Shown here: piece after piece, positions 30,280-39,487 of the stretch
How the letters are laid out: each line of letters begins with the position of its first letter
How positions within the stretch are numbered: the first letter of the stretch is position 1
Assembly (NCBI GenBank): GCA_000012145.1
Contig: CP000053.1
Span: 744,001 to 808,000 of the forward strand
Direction: 5' to 3'
DNA: 64,000 nt
Origin: Rickettsia felis URRWXCal2
GTDB lineage: Bacteria > Pseudomonadota > Alphaproteobacteria > Rickettsiales > Rickettsiaceae
Position numbers and translations under genes: made by a program
Notes under the pieces: generated by a model
Database searches by the model: none
What the model saw: only the letters and a program-made list of their open reading frames with translations
Told to the model about the DNA's origin: nothing

Positions 30280-30621
30280 TTAAACGTTTTCAGTTTCATC
30301 AGCCTTAGCATCACCTAAAGCATGAGCGTCATCCGCCGGTCCACTAAATGTTATTACACCTTGGTTAAAACCGGAGTCAAAAATAATATTTGGCTCACTA
30401 TGTATTGATATACCGACACTAAAAGCTAAAGAAGTAAGCTTTTTAATTTTTTCAAACTGATCGGGATCATTAACAATATGATTCCCATTTTCATCTATTC
30501 CTACCGTACATTTGCTAACTATAGCACGTAATTCACCTATTGCCATTTGTTCAGTTGCTAAATCTATTTGAAGTTGTTTAATGTCAATAGGAAACTCAAC
30601 GTTAAGAGCTTTTTTGAGCAT
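30280..30621 (-). CDS. Hypothetical protein, 113 aa
   Basis: I do not recognise this gene. The product is acidic and soluble, without signal peptide. The N-terminal half is a probable helix (IDIKQLQIDLATEQMAIGEL), followed by short polar strands (CTVGIDENGNHIVNDPDQF) and an acidic, Ala/Asp-rich end. AAGGAGAAATTGT before the ATG is a strong ribosome site, which supports a real gene. It stands alone between miaA and the hexomutase on the same strand. Confidence 0.65.
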   Translation of the reverse strand: MLKKALNVEFPIDIKQLQIDLATEQMAIGELRAIVSKCTVGIDENGNHIVNDPDQFEKIKKLTSLAFSVGISIHSEPNIIFDSGFNQGVITFSGPADDAHALGDAKADETENV

Positions 30622-30699
30622 ACAATTTCTCCTTATATTAATAATGTTACGAAAACAATATTAAATAATATTTAAAAAGTCAATAGATTAATTAATTTT

Positions 30700-32142
30700 T
30701 TAACTATTAATTAATAATTCGTATTTTTCAAGATATTTATTAATTATAGCTATTATTTCCTCTAGACCATTTTTACTAGCTGATTCAGCTCTTGCAACTA
30801 TAATAGATTCAGTATTAGAGCTACGCAGCAGCCACCAACAATGTTCAGTATTTACCCGTACACCGTCTATATCATTAAACTCTATTTTATCATCAAGTAA
30901 TTTTTGCTTTATTTCTTCTATAATTTTTAACTTTAATTCTGAAGGAACAAAAATTTTAATTTCCGGTGTACTATAGTTTTTCGGTAAATCTTCTATTATC
31001 TCATCTAGCGTTTTATCCGATTTGCTAAGTAAATCTAAAAATCTAAGGGCTGCATAAATTGCGTCATCAAAGCCAAAATATTTATCGGCAAAGAATATAT
31101 GCCCACTCATTTCACCGGCAAGTAAAGCTTTTGTCTCAAGCATTTTGCTTTTAATAAAAGGATGACCTGTTCGCCATATTATAGGATTCCCGCCAAATGA
31201 CCTAATTCTATCAACTATTAACTGACTGGCTTTTACGTCAACTATTATAGTTGCGTTTGGATTTTCTTTTAAAATATCCTCAGCAAATATACATAAAATT
31301 TGATCACCAAATAATATTTTACCGTTCCCGCTTACAATACCGATTCTATCACCGTCACCGTCAAAAGCTATACCAAGGTCACAATTTTGTTCTTTAACTA
31401 ATTTAATTAGCTCTTGTAAATTAGCAGGGTTGGTAGGGTCAGGGTGATGGCTTGGAAAATTCCCGTCAATCTTACTATTTATGATTATATTTTCATTAGT
31501 TAAACTGCTTTTTAGCTCTTCAATAATATCGCCGGTTGCTCCGTTACCAAGATCCCAAGCTACTTTTAATTTTGGATTAATATTTATTCCTTCTAAAATA
31601 CGCTTTAGGTATTTAGATTGTATATTATGTCCATACTCTATGTCATTCCCGCGAAAGCGGGAATCCATGTCTCCATTTGTATTAATCTGGATTCCTGCTT
31701 TCGCAGGAATGACACAAGAGGGGGCAGGAATGACATGATTATCTAAAACCCTCGCCAGTAAATCCTGTATCTGATCACCGAAAAAAGATTTACCGTTTTG
31801 TAGTATTTTAAAGCCGTTATCGTCACGAGGGTTATGCGATCCCGTAACCATAATACTACCGGCAGGCATAAAATGTTTATCGGCAAAATATAGAGCGGGA
31901 GTCGGAACTACACCAATATTTATGATTTCAGCCCCTGCCTCAGTTAATCCTAATTCTAAGGCTTTACAAAGGGTAGGGGAACTGAGCCGACCGTCTAAAC
32001 CAACACAGATTTTGTTGTTATCTTCCGTTATAGTCATCTCGGCAAAACAAAAGCCGATTTTATAAGCTACTTCTTCTGTTAAATCCTTAAGGCTATTGCC
32101 TCTTATATCATAAGCTCTAAAAATTTCTTTGTTAATTTGCAT
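30700..32142 (-). CDS. Phosphomannomutase/phosphoglucomutase with an in-frame RPE
   Basis: Alpha-D-phosphohexomutase converting hexose 6-phosphates and 1-phosphates for envelope sugars. 480 aa, AlgC/ManB type. Landmarks: YDIRGN at 11-16, catalytic phosphoserine in TGSHNP (S102), metal loop DGDGDR, sugar loop GEMSGH, phosphate loop RSSNTE near the C-terminus. Residues about 135-167 (PAKAGIQINTNGDMDSRFRG) come from a family A element inserted without breaking the frame, between the phosphoserine loop and domain 2. Surface-loop insertion probably leaves the enzyme active. Confidence 0.9.
   Translation of the reverse strand: MQINKEIFRAYDIRGNSLKDLTEEVAYKIGFCFAEMTITEDNNKICVGLDGRLSSPTLCKALELGLTEAGAEIINIGVVPTPALYFADKHFMPAGSIMVTGSHNPRDDNGFKILQNGKSFFGDQIQDLLARVLDNHVIPAPSCVIPAKAGIQINTNGDMDSRFRGNDIEYGHNIQSKYLKRILEGININPKLKVAWDLGNGATGDIIEELKSSLTNENIIINSKIDGNFPSHHPDPTNPANLQELIKLVKEQNCDLGIAFDGDGDRIGIVSGNGKILFGDQILCIFAEDILKENPNATIIVDVKASQLIVDRIRSFGGNPIIWRTGHPFIKSKMLETKALLAGEMSGHIFFADKYFGFDDAIYAALRFLDLLSKSDKTLDEIIEDLPKNYSTPEIKIFVPSELKLKIIEEIKQKLLDDKIEFNDIDGVRVNTEHCWWLLRSSNTESIIVARAESASKNGLEEIIAIINKYLEKYELLINS
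31641..31736. repeat. Family A element inside the hexomutase gene (A3)
   Basis: TGTCATTCCCGCGAAAGCGG...CTTTCGCAGGAATGACA plus an extra GGCAGGAATGACAT. About 32 codons, open in the coding frame. Confidence 0.9.
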
Positions 32143-32169
32143 AAAAAAACTGTCTAAATAAAGAATCGG

Positions 32170-32296
32170 TATACGAAGATCAACTTCAAAAAGAGCAAGG
32201 AATCCACAAGGCGAGGAGCGAAGCGTATACTTAATACGTGAGCACCGCAGCTCTGGTAGGATGACGTAGCCAATTTTTGAAGTTCATCGAGTATAC
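32170..32296. repeat. Family D element (D1) overlapping the lptB 3' end
   Basis: TATACGAAGATCAACTTCAA...TTGAAGTTCATCGAGTATA, with GTATACTTAATACGTGAGCA inside. The other copy is in rnpB. The lptB stop codon lies inside this repeat. Confidence 0.85.
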
Positions 32297-33015
32297 AAAT
32301 TAAAGCTCTCACCTAAATACACTTCCTTAACTTTCTTGCTGCTTGCTATTTCCTTAGGTTTTCCTTCTAGCAATACTTTACTTTCAAAAATAACATAAGC
32401 ACGGTCGACTATATCTAGAGTATCACGCACGTTATGGTCAGTAATTAATATACCTATATTAAATTCACGTAAATAAGTAATTAGATTTTTAATATCGGAA
32501 ATAGCAAGCGGGTCAATACCGGCAAGCGGTTCATCAAGCATGATAAATTTAGGCTCTATTGCAAGTGAACGTGCAATCTCAAGCCTACGCCTTTCACCGC
32601 CTGATAAGCTAGCAGCGGATAAATCTTTTAAATGAACTATCGAAAATTTCTCTAGTAAATTATGGGTTTTTTGTTCAATTACTTCCTTATCATTTTCAGA
32701 TATCTCAACTACAGCCTTAATATTATCCTCAACCGATAATCCTCGAAAAATTGAAGGTTCTTGAAGAAGATAGCCGATTCCAAGCCTTGCTCGTAAATAA
32801 ATAGGTAGGTTAGTAATATTTATATCGTTTAAAAGTAATTGCCCTGAGTCCGGTTTCATTAAACCGATAATAATGTTAAAACAAGTTGTTTTACCGGCTC
32901 CGTTCGGACCGAATAAACCAACTATCTCTCCTTGTTTTATATTCAGAGATATATCAGTTAATATATTCCTTTTTTTATAGGATTTTGATATATTTTTAAC
33001 TTGTAAGCTGTCCAT
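32284..33015 (-). CDS. lptB: LPS export ABC transporter ATPase
   Basis: LptB powers transport of lipopolysaccharide from the inner membrane to the Lpt bridge. 243 aa with all ABC motifs: Walker A GPNGAGKT at 36-43, Q-loop LLQEPSIFRGLSVEDN, signature LSGGERRRLEIARSL, Walker B FIMLDEPLAGIDP, switch His in TDHNVRD. The C-terminal ...YTR and TGA stop are supplied by a family D repeat. lptA and lptC lie just upstream on the same strand, separated by a family A element. Confidence 0.95.
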   Translation of the reverse strand: MDSLQVKNISKSYKKRNILTDISLNIKQGEIVGLFGPNGAGKTTCFNIIIGLMKPDSGQLLLNDINITNLPIYLRARLGIGYLLQEPSIFRGLSVEDNIKAVVEISENDKEVIEQKTHNLLEKFSIVHLKDLSAASLSGGERRRLEIARSLAIEPKFIMLDEPLAGIDPLAISDIKNLITYLREFNIGILITDHNVRDTLDIVDRAYVIFESKVLLEGKPKEIASSKKVKEVYLGESFNLYTR

Positions 33016-33044
33016 CTTTTTTATTTTTTGTTTGTTGCTCTTTA

Positions 33045-33152
33045 TGTCATTCCTGCGAAAGCAGGAATCTAGAAAAAGTTTTAAAGGTTATAGAAGCTTT
33101 TATAATTTATTTTATTATTATTTGGATTCCTGCTTTCGCAGGAATGACATAA
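33045..33152. repeat. Family A element (A4)
   Basis: TGTCATTCCTGCGAAAGCAG...CTGCTTTCGCAGGAATGACA between lptA and lptB. Confidence 0.85.
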
Positions 33153-33175
33153 AGAGGATTTTTCAATCCATAAAG

Positions 33176-33613
33176 CTATTTCTTAACAATATCTACATAA
33201 TAGATTAGTTTATTAGTTTTTAAGACATTATCATCACGCTGTAATATTACATTACCGAGTAAAATAAGTTGTTTGTCATCAAAAAAATATTTAGCACTAT
33301 CTGCAAGTAATAATTCATTATTTATTTTTCTTTCTACAGTCAATTTGGTCGGAATAACTATATAATCAATAGTTTGTTTATCATCTATTGTTTTATAAAA
33401 AATATATAATTCTTTTGTTCTAAGTATTGCATTATCGAAGTAAACAACAACATTTCCAAGATATTCTGCTTTTTGTTTGATTCTATCAATAATTAAAGTA
33501 TCAGATGTTATATGTAAATTTGAAATATTTTTATCATTAGCATATATAGATATACTAACAGTAAGAAATACTACAAGTTTAATAATCCGATAAATCGATG
33601 ATTGTAGAGACAT
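33176..33613 (-). CDS. lptA: LptA/OstA-like periplasmic LPS transport protein
   Basis: A 145-aa OstA-like beta-jellyroll protein that bridges LptC to the outer-membrane LptDE. N-terminal signal segment [16 protein letters not shown], then [20 protein letters not shown], the SDxLxxDxxxxxxxxxGN pattern of the family, and [11 protein letters not shown]. Shorter than E. coli LptA but within the alphaproteobacterial range. It overlaps lptC by 35 bp and is followed by lptB, which makes the assignment firm. Confidence 0.83.
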   Translation of the reverse strand: MSLQSSIYRIIKLVVFLTVSISIYANDKNISNLHITSDTLIIDRIKQKAEYLGNVVVYFDNAILRTKELYIFYKTIDDKQTIDYIVIPTKLTVERKINNELLLADSAKYFFDDKQLILLGNVILQRDDNVLKTNKLIYYVDIVKK

Positions 33614-34178
33614 TGCCTTTAAAAATTATAATATTATTTTCATCCCTTGTATTAAAACTATCTGAAGTAATTGAAGAGTTTTTATAAAGTAATTTAGCAG
33701 AGGAGTTGCCGGTTATATTCTTATTTACTAAATCAATCCTTGCATCATTAGTGTTAAATATGATCTCATCAAAAAAAAGTTTTACATCGTTTTTTAAATC
33801 TAATATGTTTGATTCTTCATCTAAAAAGCCTTCTTTCGCATTGATAATAAGAGTTTGGTCTTGATTTACGTTATAAATAGCATTTATTATATCTAGTTTA
33901 TATTTGTTATCCGACTCTTTTATAGCTCGCTCAGTTTTAATTTTATACGCATTTAAATTTTTATTTTCTCCTTCAAAAATTGAATCTTTCAATATAATAT
34001 TATATTTTAAATCAAAATTTTTAGTATCTTTTAAACTTTTTTTTGTAACGTTAATATCATTTTCTTCATTAATATAACCGCTTTTAATTAATATATATCC
34101 TATATACAAAATTCCAACTATTATTAAAAAATATACAGATTTCCAAATTTTTTTTCGCCGTTTATAAGAAGAGGGCAT
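33579..34178 (-). CDS. lptC: LptC-like inner-membrane LPS transport protein
   Basis: A 199-aa protein with one N-terminal membrane anchor ([18 protein letters not shown], residues 14-31) after a basic [10 protein letters not shown], then a periplasmic OstA-type strand domain ([20 protein letters not shown]). LptC takes LPS from LptBFG and hands it to LptA. The call rests on topology, weak sequence resemblance and the kdsD-lptC-lptA-lptB order. It begins five bases after the kdsD stop. Confidence 0.82.
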   Translation of the reverse strand: MPSSYKRRKKIWKSVYFLIIVGILYIGYILIKSGYINEENDINVTKKSLKDTKNFDLKYNIILKDSIFEGENKNLNAYKIKTERAIKESDNKYKLDIINAIYNVNQDQTLIINAKEGFLDEESNILDLKNDVKLFFDEIIFNTNDARIDLVNKNITGNSSAKLLYKNSSITSDSFNTRDENNIIIFKGNVSTIIDLSDY

Positions 34179-34183
34179 AGATT

Positions 34184-35143
34184 TTAGCTAACTCCGATGC
34201 GTAGTAAATCATGAATATGAATAATACCCGTAATAACATTATCATCAACAATCGGTATATTAGTGATATTCTTGGCTTTCATTAAATTTAAAGCCTCTTT
34301 TGCAAATATTTCCGATGAGATATGAATAGGGTTTTTGGTCATAATGCTTGATGCTGTTTTTAAGTGAATTTGATCGTTAATATGACGACGTAAATCCCCG
34401 TCGGTTATAATCCCTATCAAATTTTGGTTTTTATCTGTGACAAGTGTACAACCTAAACGTTTTTTATTCATAATAATTATAGTTTCGGCAAAGGAAGTAT
34501 CTTCATATACTAAAGGTATTTCATTCCCCTCACGCATTAGGTTTTTAATTTTTGTTAAATTAGCACCTATTGTACCTCCCGGATGATAAATTTTAAAATC
34601 ATCTTTAGTAAAGCCTCGTTTTTCATGTATAACAGTCATTAAAGCATCACCTAGTGATAACATTATTAAAGATGATATAGTAGGAGCTCCAATTACAGAA
34701 GCTTCCGGATATTCAGGTACTATTAATAAAAAATCGCTTCTTTTAGCTAAAGTGGAATTTTTATTCATTGTTATTGCAGCAATTTTTATGGAAGAGTTCT
34801 TGCAATATTCAATTATATTAAATAGCTCTTTAGTTTCACCGGAATTAGATAGCATAATTACTAGATCATTTCTCGTCACCATACCTAAATCGCCGTGACT
34901 TGCCTCTGCCGGATGTAAATAAAAAGCAGGCATACCGGTTGAAGAAAAGCTAGCAGCTATTTTTCTTGCAATATAACCGCTTTTGCCTATGCCAGTTAGG
35001 ATTATCCGTCCTTTGAAAGATAGTAAAAATTCTATAATTCTGTTAAAGTCTACAGGGATATTTTCAGATAATTTTTCTAAAGCACTTGCTTCACTAGAAA
35101 TAACCCTCTTTGCGATGATTTGGTAATTATTTGTGTGGTTCAT
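34184..35143 (-). CDS. kdsD: Arabinose 5-phosphate isomerase
   Basis: KpsF/GutQ family, 319 aa. Converts ribulose 5-phosphate to arabinose 5-phosphate, the first step to Kdo in LPS. SIS domain about 30-200: [43 protein letters not shown]. Two CBS domains from about 205 to 319 ([32 protein letters not shown]). Neighbouring lptC, lptA and lptB place it in an LPS cluster. Confidence 0.95.
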   Translation of the reverse strand: MNHTNNYQIIAKRVISSEASALEKLSENIPVDFNRIIEFLLSFKGRIILTGIGKSGYIARKIAASFSSTGMPAFYLHPAEASHGDLGMVTRNDLVIMLSNSGETKELFNIIEYCKNSSIKIAAITMNKNSTLAKRSDFLLIVPEYPEASVIGAPTISSLIMLSLGDALMTVIHEKRGFTKDDFKIYHPGGTIGANLTKIKNLMREGNEIPLVYEDTSFAETIIIMNKKRLGCTLVTDKNQNLIGIITDGDLRRHINDQIHLKTASSIMTKNPIHISSEIFAKEALNLMKAKNITNIPIVDDNVITGIIHIHDLLRIGVS

Positions 35144-35151
35144 TTATTTAC

Positions 35152-35222
35152 TGTCATACCGCGACTTGATCACGGTATCCATTTAAATATTATTAGATAC
35201 CGCGATCAAGTCGCGGTATGAC
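35152..35222. repeat. Family C element, short form (C2)
   Basis: TGTCATACCGCGACTTGATC and its near-perfect reverse GATCAAGTCGCGGTATGACA flank about 30 bp. It sits between kdsD and pnp. Confidence 0.85.
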
Positions 35223-35243
35223 ACCCGATATACTATGACAACA

Positions 35244-37487
35244 TCAATTAAAATACTTACGTTCCGTAATTGCTTCTTCTTTATCATTGTTAGAATCTTC
35301 ATTCCAAGCTCGTTTTTTACTAGAATCACGTCGCTCAGGTTCTGAATTTTCCTTAGCATTATTAACATTATTTTTTGGCTTTGGATTATTTGAAGATTTA
35401 TCCTTATCGGCATTTTTAATAGTTAGTTTTGCTTTGCCTTTATTATCAAAGCCTATCAGCTTAACTTTTACTATATCGCCTTGTTTTAAAACACTGCTAA
35501 CCGTTTCTATTCTTTCTTCTGAAATTTCACTAATATGAACAAAGCCGTCTTTATTACCTAAATAATTAATAAAAGCACCGGAATCTAAGACTTTCATTAC
35601 TGTACCGTTAAATATTTCACCGATTTCAGGTTCAACGGCAATAGCTTTAATTTTATCTAAAGCGACTTTTAGCTTATCTCTATCTGAAGCATAAACAGAA
35701 ACGCTGCCGTCATCGCTTATATCTATTTTAGCACCGCTAGTTTCACAAATTTCCTTTATTACTTTACCGCCCGGTCCTATAATATCTCTAATTTTATCCT
35801 TATCTATTTTTATAGTAGTAGTAGAAGGAGCATTTTTACTTAGTTCGCTATTTGGTTTACTAATAACTTTATTCATTTGCTCAAGTATATGCAAACGACC
35901 GAGTCTTGCTTGCTCTAAAGCTACTGTCATTATTTTAAAATCTACTCCGGATATTTTGATATCCATTTGTAATGCAGTAATCCCTTCACTAGTTCCTGCA
36001 ACCTTAAAGTCCATATCACCGAAATAATCTTCATCTCCAAGAATGTCGGATAATACCGCAAATTTCTTGCCTTCCTTAACAAGGCCCATAGCAATACCTG
36101 CAACCGGTGCTTTTATCGGTACGCCGGCATACATTAAAGCAAGAGAACTACCGCATACGGTTGCCATTGAAGAAGAACCGTTAGACTCCGTAGTTTCAGC
36201 AACTACTCTAATAGAATAAGGAAATTGTACTTTATTAGGTAATATTGGATTAATAGCACGCCATGCGAGTTTACCGTGTCCGACTTCACGACGACTAGGT
36301 GCTTTCATCGGCATTGCTTCATTTACAGAGTAGGGCGGAAAGATATAATTAAGCATGAAACGCTCTTTATACTCACCCTCTAAACTGTCAACTATCTGCT
36401 CATCTAAACTAGTACCGAATGTAGTGCTAACTAAGCTTTGCGTTTCGCCTCTAGTAAATAAAGCTGAACCGTGTGCGGAAGGTAATAAACCTATTTCACA
36501 AGCAATTTGTCTTATATCCGTGGTACTTCTTCCATCGATACGTCTATTTTTTTCTAAAATCTCGTTACGTAATATATCTGATTCAATAGATTTTAAAGCC
36601 GATTCGATTTGATAATTACTATATTTTTTATTTTCTATATCGCTTACAAAATGTGTAAGAACTTTTTCAGGTATTAAATCTAAATTAGTACTACGTTCCT
36701 GTTTAGATTTAATCGCAAAAGCTTGTTCAATTTCTTTTACAAATAACTTCTCAATTTCTTTCTTTAATGAGGCAGGATATAAATCTTGCATTTCAAGCTT
36801 TGGTTTTTTAGCTTCTTCTGCTAGTTCTTTAATTATCTTTATTACCGGCTGGAAGCTTTCAAATCCAAATTTTACGGCTTCTAACATTTGTTCTTCAGCG
36901 AGTAAATGAGCTTCCGATTCAACCATCATTACTGAATCTGATGTTCCTGCAACTACTAAATCAAGCTGACTTGTTTTTAATAATTCAAGTGTCGGATTTA
37001 AAACAAATTCACCATTGATTAAACCGACTTTACTTGCAGCAACTATTTCTAGATAAGGAGCAGGGGATAGGCTAAGGGCAGCCGATGCACCAATAATTGC
37101 AAGTATATCTACCGGAGTTTCAGGATCATATGAAAGAACACTGCAAGTTACATGCGTTTCATTCACAAAAGCCGGATGAAATAACGGTCTAATCGGTCTA
37201 TCTATTAAACGAGATACTAAAACTTCTCTATCTGATGCTTTTCCCTCACGTTTAAAAAATCCCCCGGGGATTTTACCGGTAGCATATGCCATTTCTCTAT
37301 AATTAATCGTTAAAGGAAAAAAGCCGATACCTTCTTTTGCTTTTTTAGCTACTACTGCTGTACATAATAAAACGGAATTACCCATTTTTACCGTAACTGC
37401 TCCGTCAGCTTGCCTTGCTATCTTACCTGTACTAAGCTCAAGAACTTTCCCGTTCCATGTAACACTCTTAGTTATTTCGTTAAACAT
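35244..37487 (-). CDS. pnp: Polyribonucleotide nucleotidyltransferase
   Basis: PNPase degrades RNA 3' to 5' using phosphate and is a degradosome member. 747 aa in family order: first RNase PH domain ([17 protein letters not shown] start), helical linker, second RNase PH domain (RTDIRQ-like [35 protein letters not shown]), KH domain ([20 protein letters not shown]) and S1 domain ([20 protein letters not shown]). It ends in a basic, Asn/Lys/Glu-rich tail. Classic rpsO-pnp order, here with a family B element between. Confidence 0.97.
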   Translation of the reverse strand: MFNEITKSVTWNGKVLELSTGKIARQADGAVTVKMGNSVLLCTAVVAKKAKEGIGFFPLTINYREMAYATGKIPGGFFKREGKASDREVLVSRLIDRPIRPLFHPAFVNETHVTCSVLSYDPETPVDILAIIGASAALSLSPAPYLEIVAASKVGLINGEFVLNPTLELLKTSQLDLVVAGTSDSVMMVESEAHLLAEEQMLEAVKFGFESFQPVIKIIKELAEEAKKPKLEMQDLYPASLKKEIEKLFVKEIEQAFAIKSKQERSTNLDLIPEKVLTHFVSDIENKKYSNYQIESALKSIESDILRNEILEKNRRIDGRSTTDIRQIACEIGLLPSAHGSALFTRGETQSLVSTTFGTSLDEQIVDSLEGEYKERFMLNYIFPPYSVNEAMPMKAPSRREVGHGKLAWRAINPILPNKVQFPYSIRVVAETTESNGSSSMATVCGSSLALMYAGVPIKAPVAGIAMGLVKEGKKFAVLSDILGDEDYFGDMDFKVAGTSEGITALQMDIKISGVDFKIMTVALEQARLGRLHILEQMNKVISKPNSELSKNAPSTTTIKIDKDKIRDIIGPGGKVIKEICETSGAKIDISDDGSVSVYASDRDKLKVALDKIKAIAVEPEIGEIFNGTVMKVLDSGAFINYLGNKDGFVHISEISEERIETVSSVLKQGDIVKVKLIGFDNKGKAKLTIKNADKDKSSNNPKPKNNVNNAKENSEPERRDSSKKRAWNEDSNNDKEEAITERKYFN

Positions 37488-37530
37488 CTATTTATCTCAT
37501 TTCATAATTTATATTTATTGTATTCTATCC

Positions 37531-37619
37531 CGTCATTGCAAGAAGAATTACGTAGTAATAAAGGCGAAGCAATCTCAGGAATATTTGACGAGATTGCCAC
37601 GCAGCCTATGGCTATGACG
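37531..37619. repeat. Family B element between rpsO and pnp (B5)
   Basis: CGTCATTGCAAGAAGAATTA...CCTATGGCTATGACGG. This is where RNase III processing hairpins sit in E. coli, so it may act similarly. Confidence 0.8.
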
Positions 37620-37628
37620 GTTATTTAG

Positions 37629-37904
37629 CTACTTAATCTTTCTAATTCCTAGCTTACTTATTAAATCTAAATATTCGCTAACATTATTCTTTTTAATATA
37701 GTTAAGTAATCTACGACGGCGTCCGACTAAAATTAATAATCCACGTCTTGAAGTATGATCTTTATGGTTAAATTTAAAATGCTCGGTTAAATTGTTGATT
37801 CTTTCAGTTAAGATAGCACATTGCACCGCACTTGAACCGGTATCATTTTCCGTTATAGCATATTCTTTAATTAATTTTTGTTTACGTTCTTGTGTAATCG
37901 ACAT
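37629..37904 (-). CDS. rpsO: 30S ribosomal protein S15
   Basis: 91 aa, normal S15 length. Recognisable stretches: [40 protein letters not shown] and [13 protein letters not shown], which contact 16S rRNA helix 22. AAGGAGAAATTATCG gives a strong ribosome site. It lies between truB and pnp as in most proteobacteria. Confidence 0.97.
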   Translation of the reverse strand: MSITQERKQKLIKEYAITENDTGSSAVQCAILTERINNLTEHFKFNHKDHTSRRGLLILVGRRRRLLNYIKKNNVSEYLDLISKLGIRKIK

Positions 37905-37925
37905 CGATAATTTCTCCTTAAATTG

Positions 37926-38945
37926 TTATAATAAATTAAATACTCGTAAAGAATTAAAGCAACTCTTGTTTAAGCTACCTATTGCAAGCAGATTGCCTTT
38001 ATAGCGAACCCATAAAAGACTAACAGACAACTCTACTTCTAGAGGTAATTTGTATGTCAATCCGGTATTCGCATCCTCACGTACTAAAGTGTACGCTGCG
38101 GTGCTGCGTTCCGTGTTTTCTTCAAATTCCTCTCTATAAGCGAATTTGGAAAGACGTCTAAAGTCTTCTTCATAATTAAATAAACATTTCTGTCCGTATT
38201 TAATTTGCTGTGCTTGGCTGTCAGTTGCATCAAGAACCAGGATGTCGTCCAGTATTGCTTCTATCTTTATGCTTTTTTCCTCTAGGAAATTTTTGGTAAT
38301 TTCGTCAGGTGATTTAATTCGGATAGCATTTTCTTCTTTAAATATTCCAACCTGAGTACGGCGTAATTCTATCACAAATCCTAAACTTTGCAAGGACAAT
38401 GCCAAATCTTCTGCTAAAGTCCTTATATAAGTACCTTTTGAGCATTCCGTATAGTATGAAGCGGTAGCATTTTTCTCATCAAAATTTAAACATTTTAGAT
38501 TATAAATGGTTATATTTCTTGGCTTTAATTCTACTTCTTTCCCCTCTCTAGCCAATTTATAAGCTCTTACACCGTTAACTTTAAGAGCAGAAAAAGCCGG
38601 CGGTATTTGTGTTACGTTACCGATAAATTTAGAACATACGTTATAAGCCTCTTCTTGAGAAGGGATATAATCCTTTGTTGCTATTACGGTGCCGGCATAA
38701 TCGCCGCTATCGGTTTTCGTTCCGAATTTTACGGTAAAAATATAGGTTTTTTTAGCATCAATTAGCAGCTGTATCAGCTTTGTAGCTTCACCTACGGCAA
38801 GGGGTAGTATCCCTTCCGCTTCAACATCTAAAGTACCGGCATGTCCTACCTTAACTTCTTTACCGAGTATTTTTTTTACCATGCTAACCAGTTTAGCAGA
38901 ACTTATACCTCTTGGTTTATAAATATTTAACCAATAACTATTCAT
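37926..38945 (-). CDS. truB: tRNA pseudouridine-55 synthase with an in-frame RPE
   Basis: TruB makes pseudouridine 55 in the T-loop of tRNAs. I start it at the ATG at 38945 ([20 protein letters not shown]), since upstream codons to 38996 run into a family B end. Catalytic motif [20 protein letters not shown] with Asp, [16 protein letters not shown], and [14 protein letters not shown]. Residues about 262-308 ([20 protein letters not shown]...) are translated from a family E element inside the C-terminal PUA domain, after which PUA sequence resumes ([14 protein letters not shown]). Catalysis is probably kept; RNA binding by PUA may be altered. Confidence 0.92.
   Translation of the reverse strand: MNSYWLNIYKPRGISSAKLVSMVKKILGKEVKVGHAGTLDVEAEGILPLAVGEATKLIQLLIDAKKTYIFTVKFGTKTDSGDYAGTVIATKDYIPSQEEAYNVCSKFIGNVTQIPPAFSALKVNGVRAYKLAREGKEVELKPRNITIYNLKCLNFDEKNATASYYTECSKGTYIRTLAEDLALSLQSLGFVIELRRTQVGIFKEENAIRIKSPDEITKNFLEEKSIKIEAILDDILVLDATDSQAQQIKYGQKCLFNYEEDFRRLSKFAYREEFEENTERSTAAYTLVREDANTGLTYKLPLEVELSVSLLWVRYKGNLLAIGSLNKSCFNSLRVFNLL
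38022..38165. repeat. Family E element inside truB (E2)
   Basis: Body GGTAATTTGTATGTCAATCC, CCTCACGTACTAAAGTGTAC, TTCAAATTCCTCTCTATAAG, same as 19321 and 56751. It stays open in the truB frame. The outer limits are approximate. Confidence 0.85.
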
Positions 38946-38990
38946 TAATATATTCCCATAAAATGAAGGGTTGATAAGTTGAAACTTTTT

Positions 38991-39372
38991 CGTCATTGCG
39001 AGAAGACATTGTCGCGTGGATCAATTTCACCTCTGTCACCCCGTGGCTTGACCGACGTTGTTGCATGGCTCGATTTTTCTCCTGTCATCCCGTGATTTAT
39101 TCACGGGATCCAGTTAAAAATATCAATATTATTGATATTTTTAGTTGTTTTTCTGGATACCGTGGACAAGCCACGGTATGAAACCGAGTGCGTTTTTCGA
39201 GCCATGCAACAAGACCGGCTTGACCACGTGGTGACACAGTGGGTTTTACCAGTCCACGCAACAATGCCTTGCGAAGAAATTACAAAGCAATCCAGTAAAA
39301 AAATGCTAATTTTAGCATTTTTTATTAATTTTTCTGGATTGCCACATGAACTAAAGTTCGCTCGCAATGACG
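38991..39372. repeat. Composite of family B and C elements before tlc4
   Basis: A B start at 38991, two C-type starts at 39034 and 39083 with an AATATCAATATTATTGATATT hairpin and C end near 39180, then a B variant at about 39260-39372 with AATCCAGTAAAA...CTGGATTGCC (as at 52161). Several insertions on top of each other. No gene in 38997-39487. Confidence 0.75.
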
Positions 39373-39487
39373 ATATCAACTCTTTTTAGTTAATACCTCA
39401 AATTAAACGAGTATATCCTTGACTTAAGTTTAGAAAATCTTTAATATATAATTCTAGCCAATAGCAAGATATAGGTTAGACCAAATA

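Noticed and set aside
38991..39372. CRISPR array from clustered repeats
   Set aside because: Units differ, are palindromic and nested, with no constant spacer length and no cas genes; they are families B and C.
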